Assembly (NCBI RefSeq): GCF_001040945.1
Contig: NZ_CP011930.1
Location: 4,583,021 to 4,647,020 of the forward strand
Direction of reading: 5' to 3'
DNA from: Herbaspirillum seropedicae
GTDB lineage: Bacteria; Pseudomonadota; Gammaproteobacteria; Burkholderiales; Burkholderiaceae_D
DNA length: 64,000 nt
The notes beneath the pieces were generated by a model that saw nothing but the letters and a program-made list of their open reading frames with translations, searched no databases and was not told the origin of the DNA. Each line of letters opens with the position of its first letter. The first letter of the stretch is position 1. A program made the position numbers and the translations under genes. Shown one piece after another: positions 25,350-35,100 of this stretch.

Positions 25350-26854
25350 GCTCGGGCTCCTTCCAGGGGCGCAGCGGCGGCATCGGCGGCGGCGCGGGCA
25401 TTGCCGAAGGAGGCGGCGATGATGCGCTCCTCCGACAGCTCATGACGGGCCAGCTTCAGGGTGACCTGCTGCTGGTAGAAGACATAGGTGGCGTCGCAGT
25501 ATTCCAGCTCGTCGTTCTCGGTGGTGTACCAGACGAAGCTGCGCCCGCGCGCGGCTTCGGCGCGGATGAGGCGATACATGTCGACCTTGGTGCCAAAGTC
25601 CACGCCGCGCATGGGATCGTCCATCAGGATCAGCTCGGCGTCCGAGGACAGCGCACGGGCGAACAAGACCTTCTGCTGGTTGCCGCCCGACAGTGACAAC
25701 ATGTTGTTGTTCAGGTCGGGCGTGCGGATGGCCACGCGTTCATGCCACTGGCGGCCCAGCTCGCGCTCGGCGGCGCGGTCCACCACACCGCCGCGCGCCA
25801 GGTGCGGCAGCTCGCGGATACTGAGATTGCCCAGGATGCTCCACAAGGGGAAGTTGCCATCGCGGGCGCGATCCCCCGCCACGAAGGCCACCCGCATCTT
25901 GCCGCGATAGCGTTCGAAGAGCTGGATCAGCATCTCGGTCTGGCCCTGCCCCGCCAGCCCCGACAGGCCAATCACCTGGCCTTGCCGCACGGCCAGGGTG
26001 GACACCGCCGAAGTCGCCGGCAAGGCGATCTCCAGCAGGCTTTGCGCGGTGGAGTCGGCGTGCTCGACCTGCTGCTCGACCTGGCGCTCGATCTGCTTCT
26101 GGTCGGCGTGGCCCATGGCGTGGACCAGCGCTTCGCGGCTCAGGTTGGCGCTCTGGTCGCTCAGCACCAGCTGGCCATCGCGCATGACCGCGATGTAATT
26201 GCAGCAGTCGAAGATCTCGCCCAGCATGTGCGAGATGAAGACCAGGCTCATGCCATCCTCAAGCCGATGGCGGATATAGGCGGTCAGGCGGGCTGCCGTC
26301 TGTGCATCGAGGCTGGAAGTCGGTTCATCGAGGATGAGCAGGCGCACCGGTGCATCCACCACCACGAAAGCGCAGGCGATTTCCACCATCTGGCGCTGGG
26401 TGATGCTGAGTTCGCCGACGATGCGGTCGGGATCGATGCCATGGCCGGGGAATATCTCATCGAGCTTTTCCGTGACCAGCCGCCGCGCCCGGCGACGCCA
26501 GCCCCACCCCTTCAAGGAGGGATGGAACACGCACAGGTTCTCGGCCACGTTGAGGTTCTGGCACAGCGAGAGCTCCTGGAATACGCAGCGCACGCCCAGC
26601 CGGTAGGCGGTCTGCGTGGTGTAGGCGGGCTGGGCCTGCCCATCCAGGACGATCTGGCCATCATCACTGGCCAGCACCCCGGCCAGCACGTTCATCAGGG
26701 TGGACTTGCCCGCGCCGTTATGGCCGACCAGGCCCCAGCACTGGCCGGGGAGGATATCGAGGCTGACATCTTGCAGCGCCTTGACCGGACCAAAGGACTT
26801 GCGGATGTGCGACAGGCTGCACAAGGCCGCCGAGGGGGGATGACTGGCGTTCAC
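25346..26854 (-). CDS. sugar ABC transporter ATPase, duplicated NBD (RbsA/XylG-like)
   Basis: A 502-residue protein with two nucleotide-binding halves. The first has Walker A GHNGAGKST, signature-position sequence ELSITQRQMVEIA and Walker B LLILDEPTSSLD. The second has a degenerate P-loop (GLSGLAGQGQTE), as usual for RbsA, with signature SLSGGNQQKVLFARAL and Walker B LILMDDPMRGVD. It powers import by the two permeases and the binding protein encoded just upstream. Confidence 0.92.
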   Translation of the reverse strand: MNASHPPSAALCSLSHIRKSFGPVKALQDVSLDILPGQCWGLVGHNGAGKSTLMNVLAGVLASDDGQIVLDGQAQPAYTTQTAYRLGVRCVFQELSLCQNLNVAENLCVFHPSLKGWGWRRRARRLVTEKLDEIFPGHGIDPDRIVGELSITQRQMVEIACAFVVVDAPVRLLILDEPTSSLDAQTAARLTAYIRHRLEDGMSLVFISHMLGEIFDCCNYIAVMRDGQLVLSDQSANLSREALVHAMGHADQKQIERQVEQQVEHADSTAQSLLEIALPATSAVSTLAVRQGQVIGLSGLAGQGQTEMLIQLFERYRGKMRVAFVAGDRARDGNFPLWSILGNLSIRELPHLARGGVVDRAAERELGRQWHERVAIRTPDLNNNMLSLSGGNQQKVLFARALSSDAELILMDDPMRGVDFGTKVDMYRLIRAEAARGRSFVWYTTENDELEYCDATYVFYQQQVTLKLARHELSEERIIAASFGNARAAADAAAAPLEGARA

Positions 26855-26947
26855 GATGGATCACCTGTGTTCTGATGCAGTGGATGCCCCCGCAACACCG
26901 GTGCGCCGCCCTCGGCGGGACGGTCACCACCGGCGGCGGGGCTGGAC

Positions 26948-28015
26948 TTACTTGGACTTGGGTGCGTCGAGCAGCTTGACGGTATCGGCCTGGGAGAAAC
27001 CGATGTCGGCCACGCCGCCCTGCGGGGTCTTGGCCAGGGCCTCAGGCAACTGCTCTGCGGTCAGGTAGAGCAGCGGCGCGACGATATCGACATCCTTGGG
27101 GATCTTCTTGCCGGCCAGCACCTGCTGCGCCACCCAGAAGGCCACCGTCACCGCGCCGGGCGGGTTGGAGGCCGAATAGGTCTTGTAGCCGCTGGGGATC
27201 TGGGTCTTCCACCATTGCAGCTCATCTTCGCGATTGCCCAGGATGATGATGGGCAGCTCGCGGTTGGCGGCCTTGAAGGCTTGCGCCACGCCGAAGCCGT
27301 CACCGCCCTGCGTGACCACGCCGTCGATCTTGGGCAGGGTCGGCAGGATGCCGGCCACGGCCTTCTGCGCCACGGTCTGGGCCCAGTCGCCATTGACCGA
27401 ACCCACTACCTTCAGGCCCGGATGCTTCTTGAGGCCATCCATGATGCCGGCATGGATTTCACCATCCACGGAGACACCGGCCAGGCCGCGGATTTCGAGG
27501 ATGTTGCCCTTGCCGTTGAGGCGCTCGGCCAGGTAATCGATCTGGCGCTCGCCCATCTTGCGGAAGTCGAAGGTGACGCGATAGGCGCAGGGTTCGGTGA
27601 CCACGCCGTCATAGGACACCACTACCACGCCCGCAGCGCAGGCTTTCTTGATGGTGCCATTGAGAGCGGTGGGAGACGCCGCATCCACCACGATGGCCTT
27701 GTAGCCCTGCAGGATCAGGTTCTGGATCTGCTGGGCCTGTTCGGTGGGCTGGTTCTCGGAGGTGGTGAAGGCAGGCGCGGCCGCCACCAGCTTGCGCTTG
27801 ACCGCATCATCGGCGGTGGCCGCCCAGGTCTTGAGCATGGACTGACGCCAGGCGTTGGCAGCATAGTTGTTGGACAGCGCAATCTTGGCTTGCGAGGTGT
27901 CGCCGGTGGCGACCTGGGCGCTGGCAGAGCCAGCGGCGAGCATGAGGGGGATGGTGCTGGCTGCGATGGCCGCGAGCTGCAGCCCGACGCCGCGGCGCCG
28001 TACAAATGCGTTCAT
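26948..28015 (-). CDS. sugar ABC transporter substrate-binding protein
   Basis: Periplasmic binding protein of 355 residues (Peripla_BP_4, ribose-binding type). A signal peptide beginning MNAFVRRRGVGLQ and ending near SASAQ precedes KIALSNNYAANAWRQSML; EQAQQIQNLILQGYKAIVVDAASPTALNGTIKKACAAGVVVVSYD is the typical hinge-proximal region. The ATG at 28015 follows GGAG at six bases, preferred over an upstream in-frame start. It is first in the operon, 93 bp before the ATPase gene. The sugar is unknown. Confidence 0.9.
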   Translation of the reverse strand: MNAFVRRRGVGLQLAAIAASTIPLMLAAGSASAQVATGDTSQAKIALSNNYAANAWRQSMLKTWAATADDAVKRKLVAAAPAFTTSENQPTEQAQQIQNLILQGYKAIVVDAASPTALNGTIKKACAAGVVVVSYDGVVTEPCAYRVTFDFRKMGERQIDYLAERLNGKGNILEIRGLAGVSVDGEIHAGIMDGLKKHPGLKVVGSVNGDWAQTVAQKAVAGILPTLPKIDGVVTQGGDGFGVAQAFKAANRELPIIILGNREDELQWWKTQIPSGYKTYSASNPPGAVTVAFWVAQQVLAGKKIPKDVDIVAPLLYLTAEQLPEALAKTPQGGVADIGFSQADTVKLLDAPKSK

Positions 28016-28509
28016 ATTGTCTCCGTTGTTGGCTTTCAAAGCGGACATCCTGCACATCCGCGTTTTCCTGCTTTTTACTTTGTTTTTGCTTTATGAACCG
28101 CTCGAGCCTGGCAGGCGCATGCCTGCAGAGGTCAAGTTGTATGACGATTTATTCTAGAGAGCAGGTATGAAGATGTCAAATGGTCAGACCACATGAAGAC
28201 GGCGGTTTGACTATCCCCGGCATTGCATGTGACCAACAATTACCCTGAAATGGTAAGCACACTGTTCGTCAATGTGCGGCTAATCAGCAGTGATCTGTTT
28301 CTATATACTGCCAAATCTCTCTAACAGCGGGAAGCTGCACTTATTTTGCTTTCATGCAGGCTGACCAGCTGCAACCGCAGCCGAGGCTACCTGACCTGAC
28401 TTCTTTCTGCTGCCGTTTGCCGTGAGAGCACGAATCTCGAGTGCATCTGCAGGGCAGCACGGGGGCACGGCGGCCATTTGCAACTCATCACTTCGGGGCA
28501 ACAAGAACA
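28016..28509. other. 494-bp divergent intergenic region
   Basis: Non-coding space between the sugar-binding-protein gene (minus) and a chemoreceptor gene (plus). It is more AT-rich than its flanks and contains the GntR-type palindrome at 28181-28191. No further gene is supported. Confidence 0.6.
28181..28191. promoter_or_regulatory. FadR/GntR-type operator candidate
   Basis: TGGTCAGACCA is a perfect 11-bp palindrome of the TGGTnnnACCA type recognised by FadR-subfamily GntR regulators such as PdhR and UxuR. It lies 166 bp upstream of the sugar-binding-protein start. The cognate regulator is not adjacent. Confidence 0.5.
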
Positions 28510-30143
28510 ATGAAACTCTCCATCGTCAACCGGCTGTATATCCTCATCGGCGCCGTGATCATCGGCTGCGTCGTCCTCGCCGGCGCCAACATGGTCAAGA
28601 TGAACCGCACGTACGCCGACGCCAGTTTCGCCAGCGAGAACGTGGTGCCGAGCCTGTTGAGCCTCTCCACCATCACGCAGGGCATCAACGGCATGCGTAT
28701 TGCGACCTGGCGTTATCTTGCGCTGACCGAGTCGGTCGATCGCGGCGCCATCGAAAGCAGCTTCAACAGTGCAAAGAAAAGAGTCGAAGACGCCCTGCAA
28801 AAGTATGAACAGGAACAGCTTGCCGACGCCACCGACAAGGAGTTGCTCCGGGCGGTCCGTGTCAGTTATCAGGAGTTCGACAAGTCACTCGCCGAGGCGC
28901 TGAAGCTGGCCAACGCAGGCCAGTGGAATGAAGCGCGCGCCCTGCTGGCCAACAATCAGCCCGTGATCGACAGGTTGAACAAGGCAATGACCGAACTGCG
29001 CGCCTACAACGAGAAGATCAGCCAAGCCGGCGCCCACAGGGCGCAGGAGACCATGGCGGCGGCGCGACTGCATGCCATCCTGATCAGCGCGGCAGTCATT
29101 GCCGTGGTGACCCTCATGGGCCTGCTGATCGCACGCAAGATCGCCCGCTCCCTGGCCGAAGCGGTAGAGCTGGCCGAAACGATTGCCGAAGGCGACCTGA
29201 CCCGCGAGATCGACACCAGCAGCACCGATGAAATCGGCCACCTGATGGCGGCGATGGCCAAGATGAATCGCAACCTGGTCACCATCGTGGCGACCGTGCG
29301 CACCGGCGTCAACACTGTCGCGGCAGCTTCCAGCCAGATCGCCACGGGCAACATGGATCTGTCGGCGCGCACCGAACAGCAGGCCAGCTCGCTGGAGCAG
29401 ACCGCTGCCGCCACCGAAGAGCTGACCTCCACCGTCAAGCAGAACGCCGAGAACGCCCTGCAGGCCGATCAACTGGCCAGTGCCGCGTCCGGTATTGCGG
29501 CCGAGGGTGGCGAGGTGGTGAAGCAGGTGGTGACGACGATGGAGGAAATCCGCAGCTCCTCGCTCAACATTGCCGACATCATCTCGGTGATCGATGGGAT
29601 CGCCTCCAGACCAACATCCTGGCCCTGAACGCCGCAGTCGAGGCCGCCCGTGCAGGCGAGCAAGGGCGCGGCTTTGCGGTCGTCGCCACCGAGGTGCGCA
29701 GCCTGGCGCAGCGCAGTGCATCGGCGGCCAAGGAGATCAAGCAGCTCATCGATGATTCCGTGAGCAAGGTCGAGAACGGCAGCCAGTTGGTCATGAGCGC
29801 CGGCAATACCATGCAGCAGGTGGTGGAGAGCGTGCGCCGGGTGACTGACGTGGTCACCGAGATCAGCGCCGCCAGCCGCGAGCAGAGCCTGGGCATCGAG
29901 CAGGTCAACCAGGCCATCAGCCATATGGACCAGAGCACCCAGGAAAACGCCGCGCTGGTGGAAGAAGCAACGGCGGCAGCGCAGTCGCTGCAGGAGCAGG
30001 CGCGGCAGTTGGAGCGTGCGGTGAATGTGTTCAAGCTGCGGCAGGAAGCGATGGACATTCTGGAGATGGAGGATCACCGTGTTACTCAGACTCTGCCCGG
30101 GCGCGAATTGTCCTTGCTGCCGGCGCCACAAGTCGAGGGCTAA
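28510..30143 (+). pseudogene. methyl-accepting chemotaxis protein with single-base frameshift
   Basis: The first frame (28510-29628) encodes a membrane helix, a four-helix-bundle sensor, a second helix (LHAILISAAVIAVVTLMGLLI), HAMP and the first half of the signalling domain. It leaves the conserved hairpin tip at IDGIA and ends in ASRPTSWP. The remainder, with [36 protein letters not shown], is intact in another frame to 30143. Restoring one T near 29605 (GCCTCCAG to GCCTTCCAG) gives the invariant [20 protein letters not shown]. Either a recent inactivation or an assembly error; everything else is uneroded. Confidence 0.88.
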
Positions 30144-30604
30144 GAGTAGATAGTCATCAGCAGCAGACTATGGCGGCGTCAGCGATGGCGCCGCTAGGCG
30201 AAAATCTTCGCCACCAACTGCACGGACGGACGCATGATCGCCGGCATTCCCTACCTCCCCACAACAGAAGCATAACGGCCAACACGCGCCGCACCCTGCC
30301 CGTCCCACTCCGCAGACCTTGTTCTCCCCCATCAGAAATCGAATTAAGTGGACGAACTTCAATAAGTGCTGAAGCGTCGGATGCGAGCATTCGCTTCCAC
30401 TTCCAAAATACGGGTGTCGCTCGTTTCGGGGCGATAACGTGGTATGCCTGCACCATCAGGCTATGTGCAATTTTTAGATCTTATTGATTTCCATTTGCTG
30501 GCAATCCGGCACGATCACTTCATCAAGGCGCAGGCGGCAGAACCGTGCCGGTGTTCGCCATTTCTGTTTCACACCGGCACCAGCCAGAAAAAAGGAGATT
30601 CGAC
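30144..30604. other. 461-bp region without a recognisable gene
   Basis: Between the broken chemoreceptor and the M15 peptidase gene. A small perfect stem GGCGAA/TTCGCC (30197-30202, 30207-30212) lies after the chemoreceptor, without a T-run. The rest shows no convincing coding potential or named element. Confidence 0.5.
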
Positions 30605-31444
30605 GTGGTGTTCCTGCTTATTGCCACCTACCTGTTGGTCAGCGGCCTGGCGATGTGGCTACTGCTGTTTCCTTCCGGTAGAGCGCAGACGCTGCGTTTC
30701 CTGCAAACCCGGTGTTCCCGTCTGCGGAACCGCTGGGAACGCTACAACGACAGGGGAGACCAGATGATTGCCGAGGTCACATCGAACATCCGTAGCTCAC
30801 TGACATCAAGACTGAACTATGTACGCAAAAATTACTTAGTCTTATCAATCATCGTTGCCTTGTTGATCGGCCCAGCCATCGTTGCGCTTCTATTAGCCGG
30901 CAAATCCATGTTGCAAGGATTCGACGATACCCAGCGGGCGACCAATTCTCAGATCGCGGAACTTTTGAAGGGCGAGCAACTCGTAGCACCGCCTCCGCTG
31001 CCGCCAGACATGTTCACCACCGCTGAAGTCGTACAAGTCCGTCCGATGCTTGTCGATGCCAGCCGCAACTGGCAACTGCTCAATCCTGAATACGCCCAAC
31101 GCCTGCTCCTGGTTTTCAAGATCATGAAGGAAAAGCATGGCTACGAGATGGCGCTGATTGAGGGCTACCGGAGTCCGCAGCGGCAGAACATGTTGGCCGG
31201 GATGGGCGGCGGTATCACGAACGCAGCGGCCTTCCAGAGCTACCATCAATACGGCCTGGCCGGCGACTGTGCTTTCGTCAGGAACGGCAAGCTGGTGATC
31301 AGTGAGAAGGATCCATGGGCCATGGCCGGTTATCGCCTCTACGGCGAGGTCGCCGAATCGGTAGGACTGACCTGGGGCGGCCGGTGGAAGCTGATGGATT
31401 TCGGCCATACCGAATACCGTATGCCGGGAGTGATGAAGAAGTAG
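30605..31444 (+). CDS. M15-family peptidoglycan peptidase, membrane-anchored, T6SS-linked
   Basis: Protein of 279 residues with two membrane helices (VFLLIATYLLVSGLAMWLLLF and LVLSIIVALLIGPAIVALLLAG) and a C-terminal periplasmic M15 zinc peptidase domain. SYHQYGLAGD fits SxHxxGxAxD and DFGHTEYR supplies the last zinc histidine. It likely cuts peptide cross-links to let the T6SS envelope complex through the wall; TagX of Acinetobacter is a functional precedent. The GTG at 30605 follows GGAG by seven bases, so this start is preferred over an upstream ATG at 30545 with no ribosome-binding site. Confidence 0.85.
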   Translation: MVFLLIATYLLVSGLAMWLLLFPSGRAQTLRFLQTRCSRLRNRWERYNDRGDQMIAEVTSNIRSSLTSRLNYVRKNYLVLSIIVALLIGPAIVALLLAGKSMLQGFDDTQRATNSQIAELLKGEQLVAPPPLPPDMFTTAEVVQVRPMLVDASRNWQLLNPEYAQRLLLVFKIMKEKHGYEMALIEGYRSPQRQNMLAGMGGGITNAAAFQSYHQYGLAGDCAFVRNGKLVISEKDPWAMAGYRLYGEVAESVGLTWGGRWKLMDFGHTEYRMPGVMKK

Positions 31445-31512
31445 TTCGCGACGCGGATGCGTTCTAGTAATCCGACGAAAGTCAGGCTGTAAAAAATATT
31501 GGGGGATATACC

Positions 31513-31581
31513 ATGAGCAGGCCAACCATCTGGGAGGACAAGCGCCCGCGCGGCGAAATCAGCATCGGAGGTTACGGCTAG
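31513..31581 (+). other. 22-codon ORF with plausible ribosome-binding site
   Basis: ATG at 31513 after GGGGGATATACC encodes a 22-residue peptide (MSRPTIWEDKRPRG...GGYG) ending at TAG. The same frame then stays open for about 65 codons. It may be the remnant of a larger gene at the edge of the T6SS cluster. Coding status is very uncertain. Confidence 0.2.
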
Positions 31582-31669
31582 GTCGCCACGACTGTCTATG
31601 CAGAGCAGCACATCACGACAGGGGTAGGGCTCACAATAATAATAATAAAAACACATAAAGCAAACGCTG

Positions 31670-32101
31670 ATGAGCAGACAGATAATGCGGAGCCTGTTGA
31701 GCGCCGCAATCTTCTTGGTCACTTGGGTGATATTCATCGCCTACTGGTTCGGCATCAATCACCGGCTGGATCGCGGTGACGCCATTTTTTGTCTACTACC
31801 GATGCTTCCAGCCGGGTTTCTCCGGCTGCCGTGGGGCGCGGCCAGGGCTTGGAACGCGCTGAAAGCGACTGTCAGCGCGCCGATCTGCGCCGTGTTGCCA
31901 GGTGAACCAGAACCGCCGCCGCAATGCCGATGGCCTCGAGCCATGGTAGCTAACGCATGGCGCTCCGCCTTGGCCACCGAGGCCAGCAACCCGCTGCAAA
32001 AATCTCGACAGAGGCCACCGCGTCAACAAAGGGTAGCGGAGTGGTCCGATCTGTCTCGGCTGATCGCCAGTAGCGGCGATCGGCACAGCTCGCAGTTATA
32101 G
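31670..32101 (+). CDS. hypothetical membrane protein, possibly truncated
   Basis: A 143-codon frame 98 bp upstream of tssM. The N-terminus is hydrophobic (MRSLLSAAIFLVTWVIFIAYWFGI, then FCLLPMLPAGFLRLPWG), suggesting one or two membrane helices; the C-terminal half is basic, proline-rich and without recognisable domain. I do not recognise the family. The abrupt low-complexity C-terminus suggests a decayed or frameshifted gene that was once longer, possibly a T6SS accessory membrane protein. An (AAT)4 repeat lies at 31635-31646 just upstream. The remaining non-coding part of 31445-32199 holds nothing else. Confidence 0.4.
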   Translation: MSRQIMRSLLSAAIFLVTWVIFIAYWFGINHRLDRGDAIFCLLPMLPAGFLRLPWGAARAWNALKATVSAPICAVLPGEPEPPPQCRWPRAMVANAWRSALATEASNPLQKSRQRPPRQQRVAEWSDLSRLIASSGDRHSSQL

Positions 32102-32199
32102 CTGTTTCAGTCCGGCTACGACCGCAGCACCCTCGGCCTCTGATCAGCAACTGTTTCAGGGACCGCAGAACAAAAACTCTCACCCCAAGCGCTCACATC

Positions 32200-35100
32200 A
32201 TGCAACGACTCTGGAAAATTCTCAGCGACACGCGCGTTCTCACTCTCCTAGGATTTATGGCGCTGGCCGCCGTGCTTTTCATCGGCGCGGAGCAGCTGGA
32301 ACTAGCCCCGATCTGGCCAGCAGTGCTGTTCTGCGCGCTGTTGCTAGCGTGGCTGGCATTGCGGCGCTACCAGCGCTGGAAGGCACAGCGCGCGGCGACC
32401 AAGCTGGAAAATGTACTAGAACAGCAAGCCGCCCAGCCGCTGCCTGTGGGCAGCGAGGCAGCCCGCCACGACGACGTGGCCGCCCTACGCCAGCGTATGC
32501 TGGAAGCCATCAACACCATCAAGACTTCCAAACTGGGACAGAAGTCGGGCGCAGCAGCCTTGTACGAACTTCCCTGGTACATGGTCATCGGTAATCCGGC
32601 GGCTGGCAAAAGTACTGCCATCGCCAATTCCGGACTGCAGTTCCCCTTCGCCGACAAGGGCGGCAAGATCGTCCACGGCGTCGGCGGGACACGCAATTGC
32701 GACTGGTTCTTCACCACCGATGGCATCCTGCTCGATACCGCCGGGCGCTATTCGGTGTACGAGGAAGACCGCCGTGAATGGTTCAGCTTCCTTGGCTTGC
32801 TAAAGCGCTATCGCAAACAGGCGCCGATCAACGGCATCATCATTGCCGTCAGCATTGCAGAACTGACCGGCAATCGTCCGGAATTCGCCATCAATCTGGC
32901 CAAGAACCTGCGCCAGCGTGTGCAAGAGCTGACTGAAAAGCTGGAAGTCTTTGCCCCGGTGTATGTGGTCTTCACGAAGACCGACCTGATTACCGGCTTC
33001 AACGAATTCTTCCTCGATAGCGAACGTGGCGAACGCGACCGCGTCTGGGGTGCGACCCTGGCCTACGACCGCAAGCACAGCGGACAGGAAGTGAGCAACT
33101 TCTTCGACGAGCGCTTCGATGAACTCTATGCCGGCCTCAAGGAGATGAGCCTGGCCAACATGGCCGTCAAGCGTGGCGAGAATCTGGCGCCGGGCGTACT
33201 GACCTTCCCCTTGGAATTCTCGGCCTTCAAGGGCGTCCTGCGCTCGTTCGTGACGACCTTGTTCGAAGAAAATCCCTTCCAGTTCAAACCGGTCTTTCGC
33301 GGCTTCTACTTCACCAGTGCTCTTCAGGAAGGAGCTACCCTGGGCGCCTCGGCGCAGCGTATCGCTGATCGCTTCGGACTGACGCTGGAAGATCAACCCC
33401 AACGCGAAGTCCTCTCAAAGCAAGGCTTCTTCCTGCATAACCTGTTCAAGCAAGTGATCTTCGCCGACAAGCAATTGGTGGCGCAGTACACCAGTCGCAA
33501 CAAGATCCGCATGCGCTATCTCACTTTCTTCGCCGCATTGGCCATGCTGGGCGCGCTACTGGGCGGCTGGAGCTGGTCTTACATGGGCAATCGACAGTTG
33601 GTGGCCAATGTGCAGGCCGACATGGACAAGGCCATCAAGCTGCAAGAAAAACGTCTGGATCTGCAATCACGCTTCGAGGCACTGGAGATATTGCAAGATC
33701 GCATCGAACAGCTGGACCGCTATCGCTCTCATCGCCCAGTCTCGATTGACCTCGGACTGTATCAGGGCGACCTTCTCGAACGCAAGCTACGAGAGGAATA
33801 CTTTGCCGGGATCAAGGAAATCATGCTGAAGCCGGTAGCCTCCAGCATCGAGAACTACCTGATCGAAGTCAATGCCAATTCCAGCAAGTTGGAACCGATG
33901 TCGAGGCCGCCTCAAGCCGATAGCCTCGCGACAACTGGCGACAACAACATCCATGCTGGCAACGCCCTGCGGACCTACAAGGACAGCTCGGCTACCAATG
34001 TGGAAGATGCTTACAATGCGCTCAAGACCTACCTGATGCTATCGGACAAGTCGCGCGCCGAAGCCAGTCATCTGAACGACCAGATCACCCGCTTCTGGCG
34101 TGGCTGGTTGGAAACCAACCGTGGCACCATGCCGCGCGAACAGATGATCCGTAGCGCCGAGCGACTTATCAGCTTCTCGCTGGAGCAGATCGATGATCCG
34201 TCCTGGCCGACCACGGAAAACAAGCTGACGCTGGTCGACCAGACCCGAGAGAACTTGCGCCACGTGGTGCGTGGCATGCCGGCCCGTGAGCGCGTATATG
34301 CCGATGTCAAGGCACGTGCTGCGACCCGCTTTGCCTCCATGACCGTGGCGCGTATCGTCGGCGACAAGGACCGCGAACTGGTCATGGGCAGCTACGCCAT
34401 CCCCGGCACCTTCACCCGCAACGCCTGGGAGAAGTTCGTGGAGGACGCTTTCAAGGAAGCCGCCAACAAGGAACTGCAGAGCGCCGACTGGGTGCTCAAG
34501 ACATCCTCCAAGGAGGACCTGACGCTGGAAGGCAGTCCGGAGCAGATCCAGAAAGCCCTGGTCTCGCAGTACAAGAGCGAATACGCCCGCGAGTGGCAGA
34601 AATTCCTTCAAGGCGTGAGTATCGTCGAACTACACAATCTCGACGACGCTACCAATGCCATGAACCGCCTGGGCGACCCGCTGACCTCTCCGATCAACAA
34701 GGTCATCAGCACGGTGTACGATGAGACCTCGTGGGACAACCCTTCGCTCATCGGCTCCGGGCTGGCCACCGCCAGCAGAGGGCTCAGCGGGTGGTTCAAG
34801 GAGACTGTCTTGCGTCGCTCCCCGGCCCCGCCACCTGCTCCGCCACAGCTCAATACCGATGGCGGCGCCGCCATCCCGATGGGACCGGTGGCCCGCGAGT
34901 TTGCAGGCGTGGCACGACTGGTGGTAAGCAAGGACAAGGGCAATTCGCTCATGCGCGGCTACATGGAAAATCTCTCCAAGCTGCGTACCCGCCTTAACAC
35001 CATCAAGAACCAGGGTGATACCGGTCCTGGCGCCAAACAATTGATGCAGCAGACGCTGGACGGCAGCGGCTCGGAGCTGTCAGACGCACTCAAGTTCGTG

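Noticed and set aside
30157..30456. A 99-codon minus-strand frame after the broken chemoreceptor
   Set aside because: No ribosome-binding site, no family resemblance and mixed composition; it may be chance.
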